This document shows positions 7,756 through 14,653 of a stretch of 14,739 bases of DNA, piece by piece. Below the pieces are notes generated by a model. It did not search any database. It was not told the origin of the DNA and saw nothing but the letters and a program-made list of their open reading frames with translations. Made by a program: the position numbers and the translations under genes. The DNA comes from an uncultured Bacteroidota bacterium (GTDB taxonomy: Bacteria; Bacteroidota; Bacteroidia; Chitinophagales; Saprospiraceae): assembly GCA_937926185.1 (NCBI GenBank), contig CALEYM010000685.1, positions 1 to 14,739 on the forward strand. The letters are read 5' to 3'. Position 1 is the stretch's first letter. The number at the start of each line of letters is the position of its first letter.

Positions 7756-8391
7756 TCAATTTTTCCTGTTCCGGTCCACCACGTTCGCGTCCACCCCTTT
7801 TGCTTCCAGCCGGTCGAGCACCTTGTTTGCTTCACCGAGGCTGTTGGTGCGCATCACCACCACTACCGCGTACTTTCCGCGGTTGGTGTATCCGATTTCC
7901 GCGTCTTCGTAACCCATTTTGATCACATTTTCCATCTGACGGCGCGCCGCGGCCAGTTGAGTAAAGGAACCGGCTGAAACGTAGTAGCGGGGTTTGGCGC
8001 CCGTCTCGCTCCCGCGTGTTTCCGGTTCGGTATCCACGCCTTTGGCCGCGGTAGTGGAAGGCGGCGTGGATTTTTCCGGCTGGGTGGAAGTGGAGGCCGG
8101 CGCTTCGTCTTCAATACCCTCCGGGTTCGCGATGCTTTCGCTCGCCGAAGCAGTAGATGTGCTGCCCGGTTGAATGGCGGAAGCGCTTTCGTCGCCGCCA
8201 TACTGGCTGCCCGTGGTGTCTTCTTCCAGGTAACCCATATCGCGCATTTGTTTTTTAAATGCCTCGTCCTCGCTTTCTTTGGCCAGATTGGCTTTATCGT
8301 TTTGCATCTGGCAGGCCTTATAGCCGGCCACGCCAATGAGCCCGGCCAGCAGGGCGTACAGGAGATAGGTAAGCAAAGTGTTCGTCTTCAT
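7756..8391 (-). CDS. Membrane-anchored SPOR-domain protein
   Basis: 211 residues. Residues 6-25 form a single N-terminal transmembrane helix. Residues 30-55 are charged and probably helical. Residues 60-133 are a low-complexity Ser/Thr/Pro/Glu linker. Residues 135-207 are a SPOR domain, recognised by RYYVSAGSFTQ at its start, the RGKYAVVVV strand and the EANKVLDRL helix. SPOR domains bind denuded peptidoglycan glycan strands and often localise proteins to division sites. The topology suggests an inner-membrane anchor with the SPOR domain in the periplasm; a cell-wall or division role is inferred. The gene starts 48 bp after the stop of the M1 peptidase gene on the same strand and has a perfect -7 element in that gap. 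It is convergent with hypE. This is one of several SPOR proteins common in Bacteroidota and I do not assign a gene name. Confidence 0.88.
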   Translation of the reverse strand: MKTNTLLTYLLYALLAGLIGVAGYKACQMQNDKANLAKESEDEAFKKQMRDMGYLEEDTTGSQYGGDESASAIQPGSTSTASASESIANPEGIEDEAPASTSTQPEKSTPPSTTAAKGVDTEPETRGSETGAKPRYYVSAGSFTQLAAARRQMENVIKMGYEDAEIGYTNRGKYAVVVVMRTNSLGEANKVLDRLEAKGVDANVVDRNRKN

Positions 8392-8423
8392 ACGGCGGTA
8401 TTATTTACTCAAAATTGAAGTCC

Positions 8424-8431
8424 CAAATGTA
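8424..8431 (-). promoter_or_regulatory. Bacteroidota -7 element upstream of the SPOR gene
   Basis: The minus strand reads TACATTTG, a perfect match to TAnnTTTG, 32 bp before the ATG and inside the 48-bp gap after the M1 peptidase gene. No clear TTTG -33 element is seen at the expected spacing. It suggests the SPOR gene can be transcribed independently of its upstream neighbours. Confidence 0.4.
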
Positions 8432-8439
8432 AACAGGAA

Positions 8440-10311
8440 TCAATCTTTTTTCCAGGTATTGTTTTTACGTTCCGTATCGGGCGCTGTCCGGTGTCCCAAA
8501 ATGGCCGATGAAACGGTTTTGCCCGCGGCAGCCGGTATTTTCAAATACGTCTGACCTTCCCGCCAAACGTCGGCTTTGTAATGAAACGACTGTTTCGAGC
8601 CATCGGAATAACTGACTTCTAAGTACACCGGGACGGGAATTGTGCCGGTTTTTTGTACGAATATAACGTCGGCGCCGGCGTTTTCGTCTCGCGCAACCTG
8701 GCGGAGACTCAGGTCGGGGTATCCCCATTCGAAAAACCAGGGCTTCCAGAACCAGTCGAGGTTTTGGCCCGACACCTCGTTGAAGGTGTTAAAAAAGTCG
8801 TACGGAATAGGGTGTTTGCCTTTCCAGCGATCCATATACTCCACCATGCAGCGGTGAAACGTATCGTAACCCAGCAGGTCCAGCAGGGCGAGATAGGCGT
8901 TTTGCGGACGCCCGTATGCGGCGTTGCCGTAAGCGCCGCCGCTCAGGAAACGGGAGCGCGTCATAGGCGGCACGTCGGAATCGGTGCCGGCGACGAACGA
9001 GTACCCGCGCACGTTGCTCTTGCCGCCAACAATGGAATCGGCCAGTAAAAAATCGAAAAAAGACGCCCATCCCTCGTCCATCCAGGCGTAGTCCTGCTCG
9101 TTTACGCCCATCATAAAAGGGAAATACGCGTGCGATACCTCGTGCACGGTGAGCGCGACGACGTAATCTTCACTGACGCTGGCGTCGTTCACCATCATGG
9201 GATATTCCATGGCGTCGTTGCCGTTGAACACGGTCATACAGGGATACGGGAAAGGATACCCTGGCAGCCAGGCACTCATCAGGCGGATGCCGTCGGCGGC
9301 GATGCGCGCCACGTGGTAAAAGTCGTTCGATTGGCTGTCGTAGGCGGCGCTGACGAAGGTGCGACGCCCGGCGCCCGCGTCGGCCAACGCGGAAGTGGCG
9401 TCCCAGTTGTAATGGTTGCTGCCGGCAAAAGCAAAATCGGGAACATTCGCGGCTTTATAGTGAAAAACGTGTTGTTTTAATTTTTTAAAAACGGCACCCG
9501 ACTTCAATTCCGCTTCCGTGAATACTTTGACGACGTCCGTAGCCGTGTGTGCCTTTTGAAAGCGGTCGAAGTAAACGGAATCCAGCAAACCGGCGGCATT
9601 CTGCCATTCGCCGGTGGCCCACAGCATAAAACCTTTGGGCACAGTGATGGTGACGTCGTAGTCGGCAAAATCGTTATAAAATTCCTGCAGGCCGTTGTAC
9701 GGCGCGTCGGCCCAGCCGCGGATGTCGTCGTACACGGCTACCTGCGGGTACCAGTACGCGACAAAAAAGGCGCCTTCGTCGCACATACATTCGCGGGTTG
9801 CCTGCTTGTCGGAGGGCAGGGTGTACGACCAGCGGACCGTGATTGTGGCCTGTTCGCCGGCGCGGAGCGGATTGCCGTCCAGCAGGATGTCCAGAAAGGT
9901 GTTGTGCCGGCGGCGCTGTTTTTCGCCCGCAGGCTTTCCGTTGTACGTCAGGGCCTCGATGCGCACGCCGTCGTCCACGTCGGCGGGGTTCACATCGCCG
10001 GCACGCTGGCCGCCCTTGCGGTACAGGTCGTGGGCCAGTTTGAGCCGGATGATTTTCAGGCTGTCGGGGCTGTTGTTGAAATAGGTGATAGTGGCCTCGC
10101 CGCTCAGCCGGCGTTTTTTGGGTTGCAGGCCGGCTTTGATGACGTAAGATGCCCGGTTTTGCCAGTAGTTGGGGCCCGGTTTGCCGTCGTGGCCGCGGGC
10201 GCCCTTGTCGTAGGCGCGTTGCAGGTTTCGGGGGAAGAAGAGCTGGGGTTGGGCTCTGGCGACATCGAAAATGGCCCCTAAAAACAAAATGGCGGTAAAA
10301 AGGCGAAACAT
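8440..10311 (-). CDS. Secreted M1-family zinc metallopeptidase
   Basis: 623 residues with a signal peptide (residues 1-20, probable cleavage after VARA). The zinc site is intact: H390-E-V-S-H394, with the third ligand E413 at the HExxH-x18-E spacing (DEGWASFF). The exopeptidase motif corresponding to GxMEN reads NDAMEYP (E369), and Y466 in AAYGRPQNAY is the likely catalytic tyrosine. The N-terminal part (about 45-250) fits the M1 beta-saddle domain. The protein is probably periplasmic or outer-membrane-exposed and trims peptides from their N-terminus; the substrate is unknown. No T9SS tail is visible at the C-terminus. It lies between the duplicated-domain protein gene (44-bp gap upstream) and the SPOR gene (48-bp gap downstream) on the same strand. 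It has its own -7 element. Family assignment is firm; aminopeptidase activity is inferred from the intact motifs. Confidence 0.94.
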   Translation of the reverse strand: MFRLFTAILFLGAIFDVARAQPQLFFPRNLQRAYDKGARGHDGKPGPNYWQNRASYVIKAGLQPKKRRLSGEATITYFNNSPDSLKIIRLKLAHDLYRKGGQRAGDVNPADVDDGVRIEALTYNGKPAGEKQRRRHNTFLDILLDGNPLRAGEQATITVRWSYTLPSDKQATRECMCDEGAFFVAYWYPQVAVYDDIRGWADAPYNGLQEFYNDFADYDVTITVPKGFMLWATGEWQNAAGLLDSVYFDRFQKAHTATDVVKVFTEAELKSGAVFKKLKQHVFHYKAANVPDFAFAGSNHYNWDATSALADAGAGRRTFVSAAYDSQSNDFYHVARIAADGIRLMSAWLPGYPFPYPCMTVFNGNDAMEYPMMVNDASVSEDYVVALTVHEVSHAYFPFMMGVNEQDYAWMDEGWASFFDFLLADSIVGGKSNVRGYSFVAGTDSDVPPMTRSRFLSGGAYGNAAYGRPQNAYLALLDLLGYDTFHRCMVEYMDRWKGKHPIPYDFFNTFNEVSGQNLDWFWKPWFFEWGYPDLSLRQVARDENAGADVIFVQKTGTIPVPVYLEVSYSDGSKQSFHYKADVWREGQTYLKIPAAAGKTVSSAILGHRTAPDTERKNNTWKKD

Positions 10312-10327
10312 AGGGAGGTAGTTTGCG

Positions 10328-10335
10328 CAAAGGTA
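10328..10335 (-). promoter_or_regulatory. Bacteroidota -7 element upstream of the M1 peptidase gene
   Basis: The minus strand reads TACCTTTG, a perfect TAnnTTTG match, 16 bp before the ATG and within the 44-bp intergenic gap. A matching -33 TTTG is not evident. The spacing to the ATG is nearly identical to that of the next gene upstream (17 bp), which supports a real start site with a very short leader. Confidence 0.42.
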
Positions 10336-10355
10336 GGGCGTTTCCCTATTGAGCG

Positions 10356-11642
10356 TTAATGCCTGCTTTTGACGATGCTTGAACAGGCGTCCAGCAACAA
10401 GTTTCCGTTATATGGCCGGCCATTTTCCGAAACGTAGGCGGCTTCCAGTGTGATCCAGTTGTAATTCTGACGAGCCGGTTGGAGGCGGAACTCGTGTTTG
10501 TTCCAATTGGTATCGAATACGCTACGCGATTCTGCCAGTAATTCCGCCTTAAGATTGTCGCCGCGTCCACCCCAAATGCGCAGTTTGAGCGGGTTTTTGA
10601 AATCAACCAAAGCATTGCGCGCGGAATGAATCTGTTTGAAGTGTTTGCTTCGCGCCAGGTGAATGCTAAATGTGTAAGCAGTGTCTTTTTGCAAAAAACC
10701 TTCCAGGCGTTGGGAAACAGCCTGGCATTGTTCATCTTCACTGGCAAGCAGGCTGAGGTACCGTTTACCATCCCGCGGTGTTTTACGGCTCGGCGTGTGC
10801 GTTTCCTTCACATATTGTTTTTGTCCGTTCTGTCTGATGACAAGCCGTTCCAGTACCTCGGCAGGATGCGTCCGGGGCATGGTTAGCAGCTTGTCGGTGC
10901 GTTGTTCCCAACCGATGGGCAAACCGTTTCCCGGCGCTTTTTCAAAGGAAGCATTGTACAACCCGAACACATCCGGAAAGGAAACTGACTTCTCTTTTTG
11001 TGCGTCACCTCTGCCGGTTGCCAAACCTCCGGATTGCAGGGTAAAAGCAGAACAGTTGTCAATCAACAGATTTCCGTTGGTCAGCCGGCCAGCATCGCCG
11101 TAGCAGGCTTCCAGCAGGATGATCTCCAGGTTTTTGACAACCGGCGTCAGGGAAAAATTGTACCGTGTCCAGCTTTCTCCGGATACGACAGGCGTTTCGG
11201 CAAGCAGTTCCGCGATATTTTCAGCGGCGTTGACTCCCCATATCCGCAAACGCACCGGGCCATTATAGTTTACTTCCCCGTGTGTCATGCGGGAGGTGGA
11301 AAAATAAAAGGGAGAAGCCATCAGGCACAGCGAAAAATCATACAAACTATCCTTCAGCAATGGACTTTCCAACTGTTGGCCAACCCGTTCCCAGGTATTG
11401 TTGTCGCGGGTGACCAGCCCCAGATAGGTATTGCCATGCAGCGGTCGGACAGAACAGTTAAACAGCCCGGGCTGTATATCCGGAGGAGTTTCATTTTCAA
11501 ACCCGAAATCCAGCCATCCCTCGGGCAGAGTGGCCGGCCGGGTTTCTCCTTCAAAAGAGGGATTGGCCAGATGAATGGTGGTTTGGGCAAAAGTTGCGGC
11601 TGAAAAGGCCAATAAACAAAACTGAAAGAATAGAATACGCAT
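10356..11642 (-). CDS. Secreted protein with two duplicated NPSFE-type (jelly-roll-like) domains
   Basis: 428 residues with a clear signal peptide (residues 1-19, TFA before Q20). The mature protein is an internal duplication of about 175-195 residues: copy 1 spans about 26-200 and copy 2 about 228-423. Matching landmarks are NPSFE/NASFE (27-31/230-234), LLKDSLYDFSL/LQKDTAYTFSI (95-105/317-327), RLRIWG/KLRIWG (131-136/353-358), AELLAE (144-149/366-371) and NGNLLIDNCS/NGNLLLDACS (189-198/412-421). The NPSFE...PEGW opening and the near-terminal LLIDN are typical of galactose-binding-like beta-sandwich domains at the N-terminus of many Bacteroidota surface proteins, some fused to OmpA. Here nothing follows the pair: no catalytic domain, OmpA domain or T9SS tail. 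Carbohydrate or surface binding is a guess. It has its own -7 element and is followed by the M1 peptidase gene. Confidence 0.85.
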   Translation of the reverse strand: MRILFFQFCLLAFSAATFAQTTIHLANPSFEGETRPATLPEGWLDFGFENETPPDIQPGLFNCSVRPLHGNTYLGLVTRDNNTWERVGQQLESPLLKDSLYDFSLCLMASPFYFSTSRMTHGEVNYNGPVRLRIWGVNAAENIAELLAETPVVSGESWTRYNFSLTPVVKNLEIILLEACYGDAGRLTNGNLLIDNCSAFTLQSGGLATGRGDAQKEKSVSFPDVFGLYNASFEKAPGNGLPIGWEQRTDKLLTMPRTHPAEVLERLVIRQNGQKQYVKETHTPSRKTPRDGKRYLSLLASEDEQCQAVSQRLEGFLQKDTAYTFSIHLARSKHFKQIHSARNALVDFKNPLKLRIWGGRGDNLKAELLAESRSVFDTNWNKHEFRLQPARQNYNWITLEAAYVSENGRPYNGNLLLDACSSIVKSRH

Positions 11643-11659
11643 GGGGGCAAGTTAAAAAG

Positions 11660-11667
11660 CAAAGATA
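11660..11667 (-). promoter_or_regulatory. Bacteroidota -7 element upstream of the duplicated-domain gene
   Basis: The minus strand reads TATCTTTG, a perfect TAnnTTTG match, 17 bp before the ATG, in the 31-bp gap after the Lrp-type regulator gene. No TTTG -33 element is visible at the usual distance; the upstream part would lie inside the regulator coding sequence. Confidence 0.42.
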
Positions 11668-11673
11668 AATGCG

Positions 11674-12159
11674 TCACCGGGAAAATGACACCGGTAACAC
11701 CGTCGAATGTTTCACCTCCGTCATCACGAAATGGCTCTGCACCCGGCCGATATTTTCCAGTGCGGCCAGTTTTTCCTTGATAAAATGCTGGTATTCGTCC
11801 ATGTCGCGCACGGCAATTTTCAACAGGTAATCGTACTCGCTGGTCACATGCAGGCATTCCAGCACCTCGGGCAGTTGAACCACCGCGGCTTCAAAACGCA
11901 GGAGAAAATCGCGGTTGTGCTCTTTAAGCCATACCTCGCACAGCACCAGCATGGGCAGCCCTATTTTCCGCCGGTCGAGCAGGGCCGTGTAGCGGGCTAT
12001 GTAACCTTCCCGTTCCAGCCGTTTCACGCGTTCGAACACGGGCGTGGTAGTCATGTTGAGCCGGGCGGCAATCTCCTTGGTGGTCAGGAAAGCGTCTTCC
12101 TGAAGCAGTTGCAAAATGACGCGATCGGCCGCATCCAAACCGTCGGATTTTTTTTCCAT
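11674..12159 (-). CDS. Lrp/AsnC-family transcriptional regulator
   Basis: 161 residues, the usual Lrp/AsnC size. Residues 8-62 form the winged helix-turn-helix (LDAADRVILQLLQEDAFLTT, then KEIAARLNMTTTPVFERVKRLEREGYI). Residues 66-150 form the RAM ligand-sensing and oligomerisation domain, including HVTSEYDYLLKIAVRDMDEY (104-123). Family members form dimers to octamers, wrap DNA and respond to amino acids. The gene is divergent from the PLP-dependent Cys/Met enzyme gene, with 135 bp between the start codons, so control of that enzyme and itself is likely. The frame extends to a TTG at 12192, but the family starts just before the LDxxDxxIL motif, so ATG 12159 is chosen. The same-strand gene 31 bp downstream may also be co-transcribed. 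The ligand (for example methionine or a related amino acid) is inferred from the neighbour only. Confidence 0.93.
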   Translation of the reverse strand: MEKKSDGLDAADRVILQLLQEDAFLTTKEIAARLNMTTTPVFERVKRLEREGYIARYTALLDRRKIGLPMLVLCEVWLKEHNRDFLLRFEAAVVQLPEVLECLHVTSEYDYLLKIAVRDMDEYQHFIKEKLAALENIGRVQSHFVMTEVKHSTVLPVSFSR

Positions 12160-12294
12160 AAAACCGTATTTGACGCGGCAATTTAAGACCAATTATCTAT
12201 ATTATTTTTAATAAACAGAATTATTTTCTTATTTGTAAGTTTAATTTGGCAAAATAATCTATAAAAATGAATATTGTGGGAAAATACTCGCATT
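12160..12294. promoter_or_regulatory. Divergent promoter/operator region between Lrp regulator and PLP enzyme
   Basis: This 135-bp spacer is very AT-rich. Two near-identical direct repeats, AATTATCTATA (12191-12201) and AATAATCTATA (12253-12263), match at 10 of 11 bases and start 62 bp apart, close to six helical turns, which would put them on the same DNA face. A related AATTATTTTCT lies at 12219. For the rightward gene TTAATTTG (12241-12248) matches five of six fixed -7 bases, 46 bp before the ATG. No clear -7 element is seen for the regulator. Spacing and context suit an Lrp-type protein that wraps DNA; the operator role is inference. Confidence 0.4.
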
Positions 12295-13590
12295 ATGAAA
12301 CGGAATTTTCAACCCGAAACCCTGATGATGTCGCACGGTTACCGGCCCGAATGGTCGGAAGGCGCCGTAAAATGTCCGATCTTTCAAACCTCCACGTTTG
12401 CCTTTCGCACGGCCGAGGAAGGCAAGGCATTTTTTGAATTGGCCTACGGCCTGCGCGAACGGGGCAACCGGGAGAAGCCGGGCCTGATATACAGCCGTAT
12501 CAACAACCCCGACATGGAGATACTGGAAGAGCGGCTCAAGCTCTGGGACGGCGCCGAGGCTTGCGCGGCGTTCGAGAGCGGTATGTCGGCCATTACCACC
12601 GCCCTGTTCGAATTTCTGCAGCCGGGCGACGTGCTGCTTTACAGTAATCCCCTGTATGGCGGAACCACCCACTTCGTCCACCACGTGCTCACCAAATGGG
12701 GCATCGAAGTGCGGGGTTTCCGGCCCGGCGCCACCCGCGAGGAGCTGGTGCGGATTATCGAACAGTCGGGTAAAAAAGACCGGCTCGGCATGATCTTCCT
12801 CGAAACGCCCGCCAACCCGACAAATGACCTGGTGGACATTGCCATGTGCCGTTCGGTAGCCGACCAGTTCAGCCGGCCCGGCAGGCAGGCGCTGGTGGCG
12901 GTAGACAACACCTACATGGGCCCGCTCTGGCAACACCCGCTCCGGCACGGCGCCGACCTGGTGCTGTACTCCGCCACCAAATACATCGGCGGCCACAGCG
13001 ACGTGATCGCGGGCGCCTGCCTCGGCTCTGCCGAACTCATCGCGCGGGTGAAAACCCTGCGCACTTTTCTGGGCAATATGATCGCTCCCAACACGGGCTG
13101 GCTGTTGCTGCGCAGTCTTGAAACCCTGAAACTGCGCATGGAAAAACAGGCCGAAAACGCGCAGATCGTCGCCCGCCGCCTGGCCGAACACCCCAAAGTA
13201 GCCCGCGTACATTACCTCGGCCTGCTGACACCTGCCGACGGGGAGGCGTATGACATCTACCGCCGCCAGTGCACGTCGCCGGGCGCCATGGTATCGTTTG
13301 AGATCAAAGGCGGCGAACACGAAGCGTTCGCGTTTCTCAACCACCTGAAACTGGTGAAACTGGCCGTCAGCCTCGGCAGCACCGAATCGCTGGCCCAACA
13401 CCCGGCCACTATGACCCACGCCGGCGTAGACCCCGAAGAAAAAGCGGCCTTCGGCATCACCGAATCGCTGGTGCGGCTCTCGGTGGGCGTGGAAAACGCG
13501 GAGGATCTGTGGTGGGATCTGGAGCAGGCACTGGAAAAGGTGCCGGCGTGTGCGGAGATTGAAACACCGACAGAAGTGGAATTTGTTTGA
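12295..13590 (+). CDS. PLP-dependent Cys/Met metabolism enzyme (cystathionine gamma-synthase/lyase or methionine gamma-lyase family)
   Basis: 431 residues, slightly longer than the roughly 400 usual for the family, partly from an insertion (about 50-64) before YSRINNP. PLP-binding features are intact: YSR (66-68), SGM (95-97), D204 in AVDNTYMGPLW, Schiff-base lysine K229 in SATKYIGGHSDV, and R394 in LVRLSVGVE for the substrate carboxylate. The family carries out gamma-elimination or gamma-replacement on sulfur amino acids. Where methionine gamma-lyase has the near-invariant Cys of YGCT, this protein has YGGT (G123), as in cystathionine gamma-synthases and lyases. The exact reaction therefore cannot be read from the sequence. 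The divergent Lrp-type regulator recalls the mdeR-mdeA arrangement of Pseudomonas putida methionine catabolism and keeps the degradative option open. ATG 12295 is preferred over an in-frame TTG at 12274. Confidence 0.9.
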   Translation: MKRNFQPETLMMSHGYRPEWSEGAVKCPIFQTSTFAFRTAEEGKAFFELAYGLRERGNREKPGLIYSRINNPDMEILEERLKLWDGAEACAAFESGMSAITTALFEFLQPGDVLLYSNPLYGGTTHFVHHVLTKWGIEVRGFRPGATREELVRIIEQSGKKDRLGMIFLETPANPTNDLVDIAMCRSVADQFSRPGRQALVAVDNTYMGPLWQHPLRHGADLVLYSATKYIGGHSDVIAGACLGSAELIARVKTLRTFLGNMIAPNTGWLLLRSLETLKLRMEKQAENAQIVARRLAEHPKVARVHYLGLLTPADGEAYDIYRRQCTSPGAMVSFEIKGGEHEAFAFLNHLKLVKLAVSLGSTESLAQHPATMTHAGVDPEEKAAFGITESLVRLSVGVENAEDLWWDLEQALEKVPACAEIETPTEVEFV

Positions 13591-13627
13591 TTAAAAGCCA
13601 GTTATTGAAGCGCCTCATGTTTGAACT

Positions 13628-13647
13628 AAAAAGCGGACAAAGTCCGC
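13628..13647 (-). terminator. Hairpin terminator facing left, antisense to its surroundings
   Basis: GCGGAC (13633-13638) and GTCCGC (13642-13647) form a perfect 6-bp stem with a 3-nt loop. On the minus strand the stem is followed directly by TTTTT (complement of 13628-13632). On the plus strand no T-tract follows. It would stop leftward transcripts before they enter the PLP-enzyme gene, yet no minus-strand gene lies to its right in the window. It is 37 bp after the enzyme's stop and may still help protect the 3' end of that mRNA. Confidence 0.4.
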
Positions 13648-13721
13648 CAAAATATTCGTCATTGCGTCAAAGATGCTCGACAGCAGGGTATGTTAAGTTT
13701 TTCACGGGTAAATTGGACAGC

Positions 13722-13823
13722 TTAAGTCACTTTAATACTACTTTGCCACGTTAAACCGCTTTAGAGATTTTTTAACCACATTAGTACACATTAGGCCACA
13801 TTAGCCGCTTTAGAGATTTTTTA
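13722..13823 (+). repeat. Degenerate 10-bp-period TTA array with two 18-bp direct repeats
   Basis: TTA starts at 13722, 13732, 13751, 13761, 13772, 13781, 13791, 13801, 13810 and 13821, a period of 9-11 bp with one missing step near 13742. Within it, CCGCTTTAGAGATTTTTT occurs identically at 13756-13773 and 13805-13822, and CACATTAG occurs at 13777, 13787 and 13797. The second 18-bp copy ends at the base before the ATG of the next gene, so this block is that gene's entire proximal leader. It looks like a diverged relative of the 10-bp array that follows the same gene. No other promoter is visible in 13591-13822. Confidence 0.8.
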
Positions 13824-14653
13824 TGTTCACCCGGAAATTTGCCCCGGCAGCGCTCCTGCTTTGCTTATCCGTCCTGTCCCATTTTTCGCTGCGGGCGCAG
13901 GCGGATAGTTTCCGTTTGACGTTGACCCTGCCGGTGCAGGCCGGCTTTGCCGCGGCCGACAATCTGGGATTCATTTACCTGATCACGCGGCAAAATGCCA
14001 TTGAAAAATACAGTCCCGACGGCCGCCTGCTCACCCGCTACACCAACAACCGCCTGGGCGCCGCCGCCAGCCTCGACGTGACGAATCCCCTGAAAGTGCT
14101 GGTGTGGTACGCCGATTTCCGGACGGTCGTTTTCCTCGATCGGAGCCTGACCATCCTGGGCGAACTCAACCTGAGCGCCGCCGGATTTCCGGAAGTGCGC
14201 GCCATTGCCGCCGCACAGGACGGCAACCTGTGGTTTTACGACGAAATCCGTTTTCAACTGCGAAAAATCTCACCGGAAGGGGGCGAACTGCTGGAAAGCC
14301 AGGCACTGAACCAACTGCTGGACGGTCGCCTGCAAATCAGCTGCCTGCGCGACAACGGCAATGAAGTGCTGGCCGCCGATACCGCCAGGGGCCTGCTTTG
14401 GTTCGACATTTACGGGCAATTCCAAAAACTGGCGCCGCGGAAAAATATTGCCAATTTTCAACTGGAGGAAGACCGCCTGATCTACCCGGAAAGCGGCTTG
14501 CTCCACATCGAACGCTTGCAGGCGCTGCTTGCCCGCACACTGCCCCTGCCGTCCCTTGCGCGGACAGGCAAAGCCCCTTTCTGGACGGCGCCGCGGCGGG
14601 TTTTTGTCCAAAACGGGGAGACATTGGAGGTTTGGGCATTGGATGGTCGCTGA
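13823..14653 (+). CDS. Secreted protein of unknown function, probable beta-propeller
   Basis: 276 residues. Residues 1-25 form a signal peptide (core PAALLLCLSVL, cleavage after LRA). I do not recognise a named family. The mature part is made of short beta-strand repeats resembling NHL or YVTN-type propeller blades: GFIYLITRQNAIEKYSPDGR (49-68), GNLWFYDEIRFQLRKISPEG (134-153) and NEVLAADTARGLLWFDIYGQ (180-199), each with strand, turn, strand and a terminal D/E-G or Y-G. The end (VFVQNGETLEVWALDGR) could be the last blade strand. There is no lipobox, transmembrane helix or T9SS tail. Periplasmic localisation is inferred, and the ligand or enzymatic role is unknown. The gene is flanked on both sides by 10-bp-period repeats: one ends at its start codon and the other begins at its stop codon. 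Confidence 0.82.
   Translation: MFTRKFAPAALLLCLSVLSHFSLRAQADSFRLTLTLPVQAGFAAADNLGFIYLITRQNAIEKYSPDGRLLTRYTNNRLGAAASLDVTNPLKVLVWYADFRTVVFLDRSLTILGELNLSAAGFPEVRAIAAAQDGNLWFYDEIRFQLRKISPEGGELLESQALNQLLDGRLQISCLRDNGNEVLAADTARGLLWFDIYGQFQKLAPRKNIANFQLEEDRLIYPESGLLHIERLQALLARTLPLPSLARTGKAPFWTAPRRVFVQNGETLEVWALDGR

Noticed and set aside
7745..7764. TTGA...TCAA with GGCGCC core and TTTTT between convergent hypE and SPOR genes, as a shared terminator
   Set aside because: The inner GGCGCC cannot form a hairpin with a workable loop, leaving only a 4-bp outer stem; not strong enough to call.
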